From positions 1,054,001-1,118,000 of the forward strand of contig NZ_CP015910.2 of the NCBI RefSeq assembly GCF_001676785.2: 64,000 bases of DNA, in the 5' to 3' direction. Source of the DNA: Brachyspira hyodysenteriae ATCC 27164. Its GTDB lineage: Bacteria; Spirochaetota; Brachyspiria; Brachyspirales; Brachyspiraceae. The notes below the pieces were generated by a model. The model did no database searches. It had not been told where the DNA came from and saw only the letters and a list, made by a program, of their open reading frames with translations. The position numbers and the translations under genes are program-made. Shown here piece after piece: positions 26,106 to 36,372 of the stretch; positions within the stretch are counted from its first letter, which is position 1, and each line of letters opens with the position of its first letter.

Positions 26106-26440
26106 TTTTTTATCCTTTAATTAATATTATTTTTTTATTATTGTTGTTTGCTTTTTATTTAGTTTATATATTTATTATGTAAACACTTGAAACAAGTTTA
26201 TTTTCAGAAATTAATTTTTAATAATCATACTTTTCTCCTTTAAAAAATTTTATTTAAACTAAATTTAGTCCAAGCTTATATCAGCTATAAACTAAACGAT
26301 TTTTATCATGGCTTAAAAGATAGGTATTCAAGCAGTCTGTAATATTAATTTTTTATAATGACTTTTAGATTAATAGTGCTTATATGATGTTATATATATT
26401 ATCATTAATTCTATAACATCAATTTATTTTTTAATTATAA
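26106..26440. other. 335-bp intergenic region, ilvD to the dehydrogenase operon
   Basis: Very AT-rich. It holds a 12-bp palindrome ACTAAATTTAGT (26258-26269), and on the minus strand a strong AAAGGAG followed by a five-codon ORF (MIIKN, ATG at 26228). An inverted repeat TGATGTTATA/TATAACATCA (26385-26421) just beyond the ilvD stop probably forms its 3'-end hairpin. No gene seen. Confidence 0.45.
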
Positions 26441-28123
26441 TTATTTCAATACAGCACCAGTATTAGCAGACTGAACAAGTTTTCTATATCTTCCAAGCCA
26501 GCCTCTAATTTCTTCTAAAGGTTTAATAGCAATCTCTTTTCTTCTTTTTTCCATTTCTTCATCAGAGATTTCTAAATTGATTTTATGATTAGGTATATCT
26601 ATACTTATGATGTCATTTTCTTTTATGAAAGCTATTTCTCCGCCGCTTGCAGCTTCAGGTGAAACGTGTCCTATAGATGCACCTCTTGAAGCTCCTGAGA
26701 ATCTTCCGTCAGTTATCAAAGCAACATCTTTATCTAATTTCATACCGGCAAGTGCAGAAGTAGGGTTTAACATCTCACGCATACCAGGTCCGCCTTTTGG
26801 TCCTTCATATCTTATAACAACAACATCGCCTTTATTTATTTTACCGGCATATATAGCAGCTATTGCAGATTCTTCAGAGTCAAATACTCTAGCAGGTCCT
26901 TTATGTACAAGCATTTCATCAGCAACGGCAGAACGTTTAACAACGCATCCGTCTTTAGCTATATTTCCCCAAAGTATTGCTATACCGCCTGTTTTACTAT
27001 AAGGGTTTTCTATATTTCTTAAAACATTATTGTTTTTGTTAACAGCATCTTTTATATTTTCAGCTATTGTTTTACCTGTAGCAGTTAAAAGAGAAGTGTT
27101 TATAAATCCGCCTTTATCAAGCTCTTTCATAACAGCAGGTATTCCGCCAGCTTTGTATAAATCTTCTATATAGTTATGTCCTGCAGGTGCTAAATGACAA
27201 AGATTAGGAGTACGGTCGCTTACTTCATTTATTATTTTTAAATCTAATTCTATTCCTGCCTCATTAGCTATAGCAAGTAAGTGAAGTACGCTATTTGTAG
27301 AACATCCCAAAGCCATATCAACAGCAAGAGCATTTTTAAAAGATTCAGGAGTTATTATATCTAAAGGTTTTATATCTTTTTTTAATAATTCCATAACCTG
27401 CATACCGGCTTTTTTAGCAAGTAATGTTCTAGCAGAATAAACAGCAGGTATTGTTCCATTTCCTGGCAAAGCTATACCTAATGCCTCAGAAAGACAGTTC
27501 ATACTATTAGCAGTGTACATACCGGCACAAGAACCGCAGCTAGGACAAGTGTTTTGAGCAAAATCTTCTAATTCAGCATCATTTATAAGATTAGCTTTTT
27601 TAGCTCCTACAGCCTCGAATATATTTGATAAGCTTACTCTGTCGTCTCCATGATCACCAGGAAGCATAGCTCCTCCGCTTATAACTATTCCAGGTATATT
27701 CATTCTTAAAAGTCCCATTATCATACCAGGAACTATTTTATCGCAGTTAGGTACAAGTACAACTCCGTCTAAACCATGAGCTATAACCATACTTTCAACA
27801 GAATCAGCTATTAATTCTCTTGAAGGAAGTGAATATTTCATTCCTAAATGTCCCATAGCTATTCCGTCGCAAACTCCTATTGCTGGTATAAGTATAGGAG
27901 TACCTCCTCCTATTAATACGCCGGCTTTAACAGCCTGAGAAAGTTTATCAAGATGTATATGTCCAGGTACAATTTCACTATATGCAGAAATAATTCCAAT
28001 CAGAGGTCTTTTTAATTCTTCATCTGTATATCCCATAGAGTAGAATAATGATCTGTTTGGCGCTCTTTCATCGCCTTTTAATACTCTGTCGCTTCTTAAA
28101 GAACTATTTTCTCTGAAACTCAT
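26441..28123 (-). CDS. ilvD: dihydroxy-acid dehydratase
   Basis: Fe-S enzyme of valine/isoleucine (and CoA precursor) biosynthesis, turning 2,3-dihydroxyisovalerate into 2-ketoisovalerate. Seen: 560 residues, normal. Cluster cysteines fall in [32 protein letters not shown] and the N-terminal [10 protein letters not shown]; the C-terminal substrate region is [38 protein letters not shown] precedes the ATG. No other ilv genes nearby. Its promoter carries an inverted repeat over the -10 box. Confidence 0.96.
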   Translation of the reverse strand: MSFRENSSLRSDRVLKGDERAPNRSLFYSMGYTDEELKRPLIGIISAYSEIVPGHIHLDKLSQAVKAGVLIGGGTPILIPAIGVCDGIAMGHLGMKYSLPSRELIADSVESMVIAHGLDGVVLVPNCDKIVPGMIMGLLRMNIPGIVISGGAMLPGDHGDDRVSLSNIFEAVGAKKANLINDAELEDFAQNTCPSCGSCAGMYTANSMNCLSEALGIALPGNGTIPAVYSARTLLAKKAGMQVMELLKKDIKPLDIITPESFKNALAVDMALGCSTNSVLHLLAIANEAGIELDLKIINEVSDRTPNLCHLAPAGHNYIEDLYKAGGIPAVMKELDKGGFINTSLLTATGKTIAENIKDAVNKNNNVLRNIENPYSKTGGIAILWGNIAKDGCVVKRSAVADEMLVHKGPARVFDSEESAIAAIYAGKINKGDVVVIRYEGPKGGPGMREMLNPTSALAGMKLDKDVALITDGRFSGASRGASIGHVSPEAASGGEIAFIKENDIISIDIPNHKINLEISDEEMEKRRKEIAIKPLEEIRGWLGRYRKLVQSANTGAVLK

Positions 28124-28180
28124 AATTATTTCTCCATTTAATAAAATTGTTTAAATAAATTTCTAAAAAATATACTTATG

Positions 28181-28210
28181 CATTCTATTAGTAGAATGAT
28201 AAAAAATCAA
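28181..28210 (-). promoter_or_regulatory. ilvD promoter with inverted repeat over -10
   Basis: Minus strand TTGATT (28210-28205), 17-nt spacer, TAGAAT (28187-28182). The dyad CATTCTA-TTAG-TAGAATG (28181-28198) covers the -10 box, a position suited to a repressor. The regulator is unknown. Confidence 0.5.
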
Positions 28211-28364
28211 GTATTTTTTTTATTTTTATAATAAATTTTTATATTGCTTGTATTTTTTATTTTTTATTATATATTAGTAGATGGTAGGGTTTAATTTTTT
28301 TATCCCTATTAAAATATCTTTATAAAATTTTTTTTTATATAAAGAATTTTAGTTGGAGTTGTTA

Positions 28365-30299
28365 ATGTTTAAAAAAGTAGGTTTGAAATTTCAGATTACA
28401 GCCATTATATTAGTTCCTATTATGATAATTGTCATAGCGTCAAATACCATAGTTATGTTATATGTAGGTAAAATAACGAAAAATTTATCTTATAAAATTT
28501 TACAAGAAACCTCACATAAAGAAGCTAACAATATAAAATTCAATATAGAAAAACATTTATATAATGTCATGGGACTTAAAGTTAATATAGAAAATATCTA
28601 TAACAGAGGAATAAGAGACAGAGCAACATATAAACAATTAACTTCAGTATTTTTTAATAGCCTTCCTGATGATATAAATGGTTTATCAATAGCCTTTGAA
28701 CCTAATGCACTTGATAATGATGCAGATTATACAAATACAGAGTATAGACCTTCTAATGGAAGATTTAATTATTATATATCCCGTAATGGAGAATCTTATT
28801 TGGGAATAGACACTTTCAATATAGATTATTATACAGAACCTAAAAGAACAGGAGCTGTATATGTATCCGGAGTTTATAATTCTACAGTTAATGCTGATAC
28901 AGTACTATTTACTTTATGTATACCTATAATGCCTCAAAATAAATTTTTAGGTGTTATTTATGTTGATATATTTGTTGATTCTGTTGTTGCTCTATTGGGA
29001 AATATTAATATATTTGAGGATACAACTGTTGCTTTATATGATCAAAATGGGCTTGTAGTGTATGATAGTTATAATATGGATAATGTATCTAAAAATATTT
29101 ATGAAGTATATCCACATTATAAAAATTATAATGTTTTAGAGAATATTAAAAGCGGTAAATCATTGCTAGTAGAGGGATATAGTGGTGTTTCTAAGGAAAA
29201 TCTTTTATATGCATTTACATCAATAGAAATATCCAAAGGAGTTTATTGGTGTTTATAATTAGCTTCTCCAAAAGATATAGTATTGAAAGACAGTAATGTT
29301 ATGAGAAATGTTCTTCTTATAATTTTGCTTGTTATAATTATTATTCTTTTCTTAACTATACCAAATATAATAGGATCAAAGGTATCAAATATAATAAATG
29401 AATTATCAAAAGATATCTTAGCTATGGCTGAAGGTGATTTAACTAGAGAAATACCTAAAGGATTTGAAAAGAGAACTGATGAATGGGGAGATATAGCAAG
29501 AGGCTGGGATAAAGCTATGAAGAATTTTAACAATGTAATAAATACTGTTAAAAATTCTGCAGAGCAGGTTTCTACAGCAGCAAATGAAGTTTTGATTGGA
29601 AATAACGATTTATCTCAAAGAACAGAATCTCAAGCTTCTAGTTTGGAAGAAACAGCAGCATCAATGAATCAGATGGCTAGTGCTATTAAAGAATCTGCTG
29701 AAAATGTATCTACTAGTACAGGTATGGTATCAGAAGCTAAAGAACATTTAGTTAAAGCTGGTAATATAGTAGAAGAAAGTGTAAGTAAAATGAATGATGT
29801 TTATGAGTCTAGTAATAAAATTATGGATATTACTAAACTTATAGAAGGCATCGCATTCCAAACAAATATACTTGCTTTGAATGCCTCTGTAGAAGCAGCA
29901 CGTGCCGGAGATCAGGGAAGAGGATTTGCGGTTGTTGCAAGTGAAGTAAGAAATCTAGCTCAGACTACTCAGGAATCAGTAAAAAATATTACTTCTTTAA
30001 TAACAGACAGTAATGAAAAAATCAATTTAGCTGCTAAGAGTGTTAGAGAATCTAAAGAAATATTCGATGAAATTTCTGATAAGATGGATAAGGCTTCTTC
30101 TTTGATGGACAGAATAAATATAGCTGCTCAGGAACAAGAAAGAGGTATAGAACAAATCAATATAGCTATAAATAATATGGATAATGCTGTTCAGAAAAAT
30201 GCCGCTTTAGTTACTGAGGCTACTTCTGCTTCTGAGTCATTACTCAGTGAGGCTAATGAGTTGGTTAAATCTATAGAGTATTTCAAATTAAAATTCTAA
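28365..30299 (+). pseudogene. methyl-accepting chemotaxis protein with an in-frame stop
   Basis: Chemoreceptor split by a TAA at 29256-29258 with no frame change. Upstream part (297 aa from the ATG at 28365): cytoplasmic tip, first membrane helix (about residues 10-36) and a dCache-like ligand domain. Downstream part in the same frame: second membrane helix ([17 protein letters not shown]), HAMP region, then the methyl-accepting coiled coil with the hairpin tip [41 protein letters not shown]. The junction reads tta-taa-tta, so one T-to-A change from Leu explains it. The 3' part has no ribosome site. Recent inactivation, a sequencing error or read-through are the options. Confidence 0.82.
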
Positions 30300-30330
30300 T
30301 TTAAATATAATTGTTATATATGTTTCATAA

Positions 30331-30372
30331 TATCCTAATGCTATATTAAAAAATATAACATTAGGATATTTT
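30331..30372 (+). terminator. terminator after the chemoreceptor gene
   Basis: TATCCTAATG (30331-30340)/CATTAGGATA (30359-30368), extended by AT pairs towards the loop, then TTTTT. Confidence 0.75.
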
Positions 30373-30448
30373 TATAATATAAATATATTGTTAAAAATGT
30401 TAGAGTGTTATAAAATAATGTTAGTTAAATCTAAAAAAGGAGTTTATT

Positions 30449-30964
30449 ATGCCTATAATAAAAGAAGAAACAGTAAAATTATTAAATGATCATTTAAATG
30501 AGGAGCATTATTCAGCAAATCTTTATTTTAATATGGCGGGTTGGTGCGAGAAACAGGGACTTAAAGGATGCAGCAGATTTTTATATAATCATTCAGCAGA
30601 AGAGCATACACATTTGGAAAAATTTAGAGAGTATATTAATAAAGCAGGAGGACAGGCTATAATGGGAGAGATGAAAGCTCCTGAATGTAATTTTAATTCT
30701 GTGGCAGAGTTATTTGAGAAAGTAATTAAGCATGAAGAGTACATCACTAATTGTATTAATAAATTAGTCGGCATAGCAATGGATAGTAAGGATTATGTTA
30801 CATTGAAATTTTTGGAATGGTTCGTTGAAGAGCAGCTTGAAGAAGAAGAGCTATTTAATGATATTATTAAAAAAATAAAGATTTTAGGAAATTTAGAAGG
30901 AAGAAATCTTTATACTTTTGATAAGTTTGTAGGCAATTTGGATGCACAAGAACATAACTCATGA
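30449..30964 (+). CDS. ftnA: ferritin
   Basis: Non-haem bacterial ferritin storing iron after Fe(II) oxidation. Seen: 171 residues. The di-iron residues sit in HLNEEHYSANLYFNM (Glu of helix A), HSAEEHTHLEKF (ExxH of helix B) and FLEWFVEEQLEEEELF (ExxxQ of helix C/D). AAAGGAG precedes the ATG. Monocistronic, between two terminators. Cytoplasmic 24-mer expected from the family. Confidence 0.94.
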   Translation: MPIIKEETVKLLNDHLNEEHYSANLYFNMAGWCEKQGLKGCSRFLYNHSAEEHTHLEKFREYINKAGGQAIMGEMKAPECNFNSVAELFEKVIKHEEYITNCINKLVGIAMDSKDYVTLKFLEWFVEEQLEEEELFNDIIKKIKILGNLEGRNLYTFDKFVGNLDAQEHNS

Positions 30965-30981
30965 GCTCTAATTAATATAGT

Positions 30982-31020
30982 ACCTATTTCATGATTTATT
31001 ATTATGAAATAGGTTTTTTT
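30982..31020 (+). terminator. terminator after ferritin
   Basis: Perfect 11-bp stem ACCTATTTCAT/ATGAAATAGGT with an 11-nt loop, followed by seven T. Confidence 0.85.
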
Positions 31021-31231
31021 ATTATATATTATAAGAGTCAACATGAATTATCAATACACTAATTTTTTTATTTTATAATAGTATATATTATTTTCTTCTA
31101 AAATATTTTTTATCAATAAAAGTCTTAATATTTATATTTTCTATAAACTCTAATATGATACTATCTTGTTTTAGGAAAAAAAGTTTATATAATTATAATA
31201 TATCTAATAATTTAACCAAAAGGAAATGATA

Positions 31232-31579
31232 ATGAGTAACAGCTTTGATGAAAAAATAAAACCTTTCTTTTTTGTAGAACATGAAAATACTGCTTCTCTT
31301 TGTCTTAATGTAGGAGAGTATAAAGCAGAAGTATTTGAAGAAAGAGAAGACGAAGGTTTTGAAGGCTGCGGTTATGATTGGCAGTCATTAGCTTTGGTAT
31401 TTTTAAATGAAAAAGTTCCTGAATTAAAAGATGTTATCGATTTTGATTCTGAAGCAAGTATGTTTTGTGCTTACAGCAGTGATATTGAAGCATTAAAGAA
31501 ATTTGCTTTATCTTTTAAAGATGCATGCGAGGATGATAAATTAATAAGAAATCTATTTTCAAGAGCTGAACTTGATTAA
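31232..31579 (+). CDS. Imm51-like immunity-family protein
   Basis: Seen: about 115 residues, acidic, with the pattern GYDWQSLALVFLNEKVPELKDVIDFDSEASMFCAYSSDIEALKKFA that matches the immunity protein 51 family. Family members are predicted to neutralise polymorphic toxins. No toxin gene is next to it; a TPR protein gene follows after 24 bp. The second ATG (31232) is preferred, as AAGGA is too close to the one at 31226. The family match rests on motif recall. Confidence 0.65.
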   Translation: MSNSFDEKIKPFFFVEHENTASLCLNVGEYKAEVFEEREDEGFEGCGYDWQSLALVFLNEKVPELKDVIDFDSEASMFCAYSSDIEALKKFALSFKDACEDDKLIRNLFSRAELD

Positions 31580-31603
31580 TATATAGTTTTTAGAGGGGGT
31601 ATT

Positions 31604-33049
31604 ATGAGTATAATAGAAGAAATAAATAGATTGCATGAAGATGATGAGCATGAAAAAATTATTGAAATTATAACTTCAATCCCGGAAGATGAAAGAGATA
31701 TAGAACTTTTTAGTTTACTTGCGAGAGCTTATAATAATACAGAAAACTATGATAAAGCATTAGATAATTTGATGTATATAAGAGAAGAAGGAATTGATGA
31801 TGCTTTATGGAATTATAGGGTAGGTTATGCTTATTATTACAAAGGCGATAAAGAAAATGCAGAAATGTATTTTAAAAAAGCTTATGATTTAAATAATGAA
31901 GATGCAGATGCTTATAATTTTTATATGCTATGCTCTGAAGATAAAGATAATGGAATCAATTTTGAAGAGAGAGTAAATAGATTTTGGAAATGGTTTGAAG
32001 AAAATGAGAAAGTTATATCAGATTTTATAGATAAAAAATCTAATATGTCATCAGAAGAAATAATCGAATTTGTTTCTAATGGTGTATCTTTAATATCTAA
32101 TGATTTGCAGTTTAATTTCGGCGGTGATTATGAGTTTACATTCACTATAGAGGGTAAGGAATATTTATTTTATCTTACTCCTAGAATAACAGCTGCTATG
32201 CCTGATAAATTAAAAAGTAAATGGAAATTTTCTCCTTATATGCAAAAACAAGATATAGAAGATTCTAATTTCAGAATGTATAATGAAGATTTGAGCTTTA
32301 AAGATATTTTAGTATACTCTGAATATGATGAAGATACTAATTTATTTAATTTTAAATTCTATAATAAAATCTTAAATCAATTAGATGAAAATTATGCATA
32401 TAATGCTTTTTATATAATGCTTGAGCATGCTATAGGTGAGAATATATCAAGATTATATTTAGGAAACGTTGAAAAAAGCGATAAAAAACTTGATAGCATG
32501 ATAGAGCTTACAAAACTTTATGACTTTATCATGAATATACTAAAAAGTAAAAATAAGGATATTATTTTAGATCCTATAAATAGATATACAGTTTATGAAT
32601 GTAAACCTACAGATAATTTTTTCAGAGAAGATATATTTATTGGTAATACATGCTATATGGAACTTATTGATGATTATGCCAATTACAATATAGATGCTAT
32701 TGTTAATATTTCAAAAATGGGAGCAAGGGCTGTATATTTGGCTTATGCATTTTCAGATAATAAAGATAATGATTTTAATGTTGAAGATATAAATAAAAAA
32801 CTTCTTGAAGAGAGAAATAATATTACAGATGAGCTTGAAAGCGTAATGGGTGAGAGAGGAAGCGGTAAGGAAATAGGTGTAGTATTAGGCAGTGCTTTTG
32901 GTATGATAGGAGGATATATAGATTTACTTTTATACAATCAATATGATTTTATAAAGAGAGCTGAAGAAGTTCTTAAAAAATATAATTATAAATTTAGATT
33001 ATTAAGATTCAGACAGTATTCTGAAATTATAAAAAGTTTTAATGATTAA
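31604..33049 (+). CDS. TPR protein with uncharacterised C-terminal domain
   Basis: Seen: 481 residues. The N-terminal third holds about three tetratricopeptide repeats (SLLARAYNNTENYDKALDNL, WNYRVGYAYYYKGDKENAEMYFKKAYDL). The middle and C-terminal parts are an acidic globular domain with no motif I recognise; a glycine-rich VVLGSAFGMIGGYIDLLLY segment near the end may be a buried helix rather than a membrane span. No signal peptide. GAGGGGG precedes the ATG. It follows the Imm51-like gene by 24 bp, so the two probably act together or are an orphan immunity module. Confidence 0.6.
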   Translation: MSIIEEINRLHEDDEHEKIIEIITSIPEDERDIELFSLLARAYNNTENYDKALDNLMYIREEGIDDALWNYRVGYAYYYKGDKENAEMYFKKAYDLNNEDADAYNFYMLCSEDKDNGINFEERVNRFWKWFEENEKVISDFIDKKSNMSSEEIIEFVSNGVSLISNDLQFNFGGDYEFTFTIEGKEYLFYLTPRITAAMPDKLKSKWKFSPYMQKQDIEDSNFRMYNEDLSFKDILVYSEYDEDTNLFNFKFYNKILNQLDENYAYNAFYIMLEHAIGENISRLYLGNVEKSDKKLDSMIELTKLYDFIMNILKSKNKDIILDPINRYTVYECKPTDNFFREDIFIGNTCYMELIDDYANYNIDAIVNISKMGARAVYLAYAFSDNKDNDFNVEDINKKLLEERNNITDELESVMGERGSGKEIGVVLGSAFGMIGGYIDLLLYNQYDFIKRAEEVLKKYNYKFRLLRFRQYSEIIKSFND

Positions 33050-33058
33050 TTAAAAAAT

Positions 33059-33095
33059 ATAGTAATGTGATTTTTAGTGCATTGCTATTATTTTT
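33059..33095 (+). terminator. probable terminator after the TPR gene
   Basis: Nine-base-pair stem ATAGTAATG/CATTGCTAT with one G-U pair, then TTATTTTT. Confidence 0.5.
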
Positions 33096-33191
33096 AATAA
33101 TTAATTGTATATTAGTTTATTACTTATAGTATGCACTTGTTTTTTTATATAAATTAATTATCATATTAAATATTTTTTATAGGAGTATTTC

Positions 33192-33695
33192 ATGGAAAAA
33201 ATAAATTTAGCAAAAGTATCAACAATCACTTCTCCAAATCCTGTGGCATTAGTATGCATTAAGAAGCCTGATGGAGATACTAATATTACCGCAGTATCTT
33301 GGTATACTTATTTATCTTATAATCCAAGTATGATAGCTTATGCAATGACTAAAGATTCATACGGTGGAGAGTTAGTTCGTGAAAATAAAAAAGTTATAAT
33401 TACAATTCCTGGTGAGAATATTAAAGAAATTGTAATAGGATGCGGTATGTATAGCGGAAGAGATATTGATAAAATAAGAAACTTGGGTATAAAAATGCAG
33501 AGTATTCCTACAAGTGATATAAAAATTCCTTGTCATAGTGCTGCTGCTATTCAATGTAGTTTAAAAGAATTTATTGAAACAGGAGATCATAATTTATATA
33601 TATGCGATGTTGAAGAAGTATATGCTGATTATAAAGAAAAAGCTGTATTTGCTTGGGAAGGTTATGCTAAAATAGCATCAGCTAAAGAGGTATAA
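33192..33695 (+). CDS. flavin reductase family protein
   Basis: FMN-binding split-barrel protein. Seen: 167 residues; the TSPNPVALVCIKKPDGDTNITAVSWYTYLSYNPSMIAYAM N-terminus places the phosphate-binding residues of the family, and the C-terminal LYICDVEEVYAD completes the barrel. Likely reduces or binds FMN; the electron acceptor is unknown. In anaerobes such proteins often replace NADH:FMN oxidoreductases. AGGAG precedes the ATG. Single gene, convergent with gdhA. Confidence 0.85.
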   Translation: MEKINLAKVSTITSPNPVALVCIKKPDGDTNITAVSWYTYLSYNPSMIAYAMTKDSYGGELVRENKKVIITIPGENIKEIVIGCGMYSGRDIDKIRNLGIKMQSIPTSDIKIPCHSAAAIQCSLKEFIETGDHNLYICDVEEVYADYKEKAVFAWEGYAKIASAKEV

Positions 33696-33787
33696 TAGAT
33701 TATTTTGTTTGTATATTATTATGAAGTTATATAAATTTTATTATTATGTTATTAATGAAGCAATTATTTAATTAAAGCAATAATAAA

Positions 33788-33825
33788 GCCGTTAGCATAT
33801 ATGTAAATATGCTAGCGGCCTTTTT
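33788..33825 (+). terminator. terminator between flavin reductase gene and gdhA
   Basis: Thirteen-base-pair stem GCCGTTAGCATAT/ATATGCTAGCGGC with one G-U pair, followed by TTTTT on the plus strand; it may serve both convergent genes. Confidence 0.8.
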
Positions 33826-33847
33826 ACTATAAAATGAGTATTGTATA

Positions 33848-35203
<1,356 letters not shown>

Positions 35204-35240
35204 TTAATCTCCTTTTTTATTTTTTTTATTTGCTGAAAGC

Positions 35241-35268
35241 ATTATATACTAAATAGTATTATTGTCAA
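35241..35268 (-). promoter_or_regulatory. gdhA promoter with spacer palindrome
   Basis: Minus strand TTGACA (35268-35263), 16-nt spacer, TATAAT (35246-35241). The spacer holds ATACTA-AA-TAGTAT (35246-35259 on the plus strand), a possible operator. Confidence 0.65.
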
Positions 35269-35492
35269 TAGTAATGTAACCGGTTTTTTGTTAATATTAT
35301 TATTTTTTTTAATAAATTTATAATTTTTATATAAAAAATTGAAATATAGTTCAAAATGTTGTATTTTATAAAAAATAATTAAGTATATATTATGTATAAA
35401 GAAAAATATAAACCATAAGAAAAAGATGAATTAATATATTTAATAGAAAAAAGATAAAATTTAATATAATAGATATGGTCTAATAATAGATA

Positions 35493-36134
35493 ATGAGTAT
35501 AAAACTAGAAGATAGTAATTTATTTATGATGTGCAAATCAATTAATAAAAATGCATTATCAGATATTCCTAATGGTTATCATATAAGAAATTGTAAAAGA
35601 GATGAATTAAACTTATGGTTTGAATTTCCATTTGATAATGAAGAAGATAAGAAGAACTATAGAAGTTTTATGGAGCAATATTTTAAAGATGTATATGGAA
35701 GTAATGAAGGATTATTTTTTGAAAAATGCTTATTTATTTGTGATGAAAATGATACTCCTGTAGGAACATGCTTTGCTTGGAAGGCTTATAATCTTATAAC
35801 TACAATACATTGGTTTAAAGTTAAAAAAGAATATGAAGGGCAGGGTATAGGAAGGGCTTTAATCTCTTATGTTATTAATTCTATAGATGAAAAAGACTTT
35901 CCAATATTTCTGCATACTCAGGCTGGAAGTTTTAGGGCTATTAAACTATATACTTATTTAGGATTTGTTTTGCTTACTGATGAAAAAATAGGATATAGAG
36001 AAAATCATTTAAATATTGCCTTGCCTTATTTGAAAAAACAAATGCCTTTAAAAGAATATAATAAATTAAAATTTGATAAAGCCAATAAAGAATTTTTGTA
36101 TGTCGTAGAAACTTCTGAAATAAATCAATTTTAA
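35493..36134 (+). CDS. GNAT-family N-acetyltransferase
   Basis: Acetyl-CoA-dependent transferase fold. Seen: 213 residues; the acetyl-CoA loop is VKKEYEGQGIGRALISYVIN at about 110-130 (Q/R-x-x-G-x-G/A), followed by a typical beta5 (FPIFLHTQ) and GFVLL. The N-terminal half is acidic and less conserved. No clear ribosome site before the ATG. Stands alone; substrate unknown. Confidence 0.75.
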   Translation: MSIKLEDSNLFMMCKSINKNALSDIPNGYHIRNCKRDELNLWFEFPFDNEEDKKNYRSFMEQYFKDVYGSNEGLFFEKCLFICDENDTPVGTCFAWKAYNLITTIHWFKVKKEYEGQGIGRALISYVINSIDEKDFPIFLHTQAGSFRAIKLYTYLGFVLLTDEKIGYRENHLNIALPYLKKQMPLKEYNKLKFDKANKEFLYVVETSEINQF

Positions 36135-36306
36135 TTATCTACAATTCCATTAATTTTCAATATTCATAAAAATAAATAAGAAAACTTAAATATGCATATT
36201 TCTGCTATTTTATATTAAATATCATTAATTTGTAAATATATTGTATATTATTTTTATATAAAATGATATAAATGTTACAATTTGTTAACATAATAAATTA
36301 TTTTGA

Positions 36307-36334
36307 TTGACTTTTTAGCTATTTATGATATTCT
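36307..36334 (+). promoter_or_regulatory. promoter upstream of the Na/Pi transporter
   Basis: TTGACT (36307-36312), 16-nt spacer, TATTCT (36329-36334), about 40 nt before the start codon. Confidence 0.55.
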
Positions 36335-36372
36335 AAGCACTCCTAGTTTTATAAAATTTATAGGATACAAAT

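Noticed and set aside
29256-29258. Programmed recoding or selenocysteine at the chemoreceptor stop
   Set aside because: The codon is TAA, not TGA, with no slippery site or downstream structure; a point mutation is simpler.
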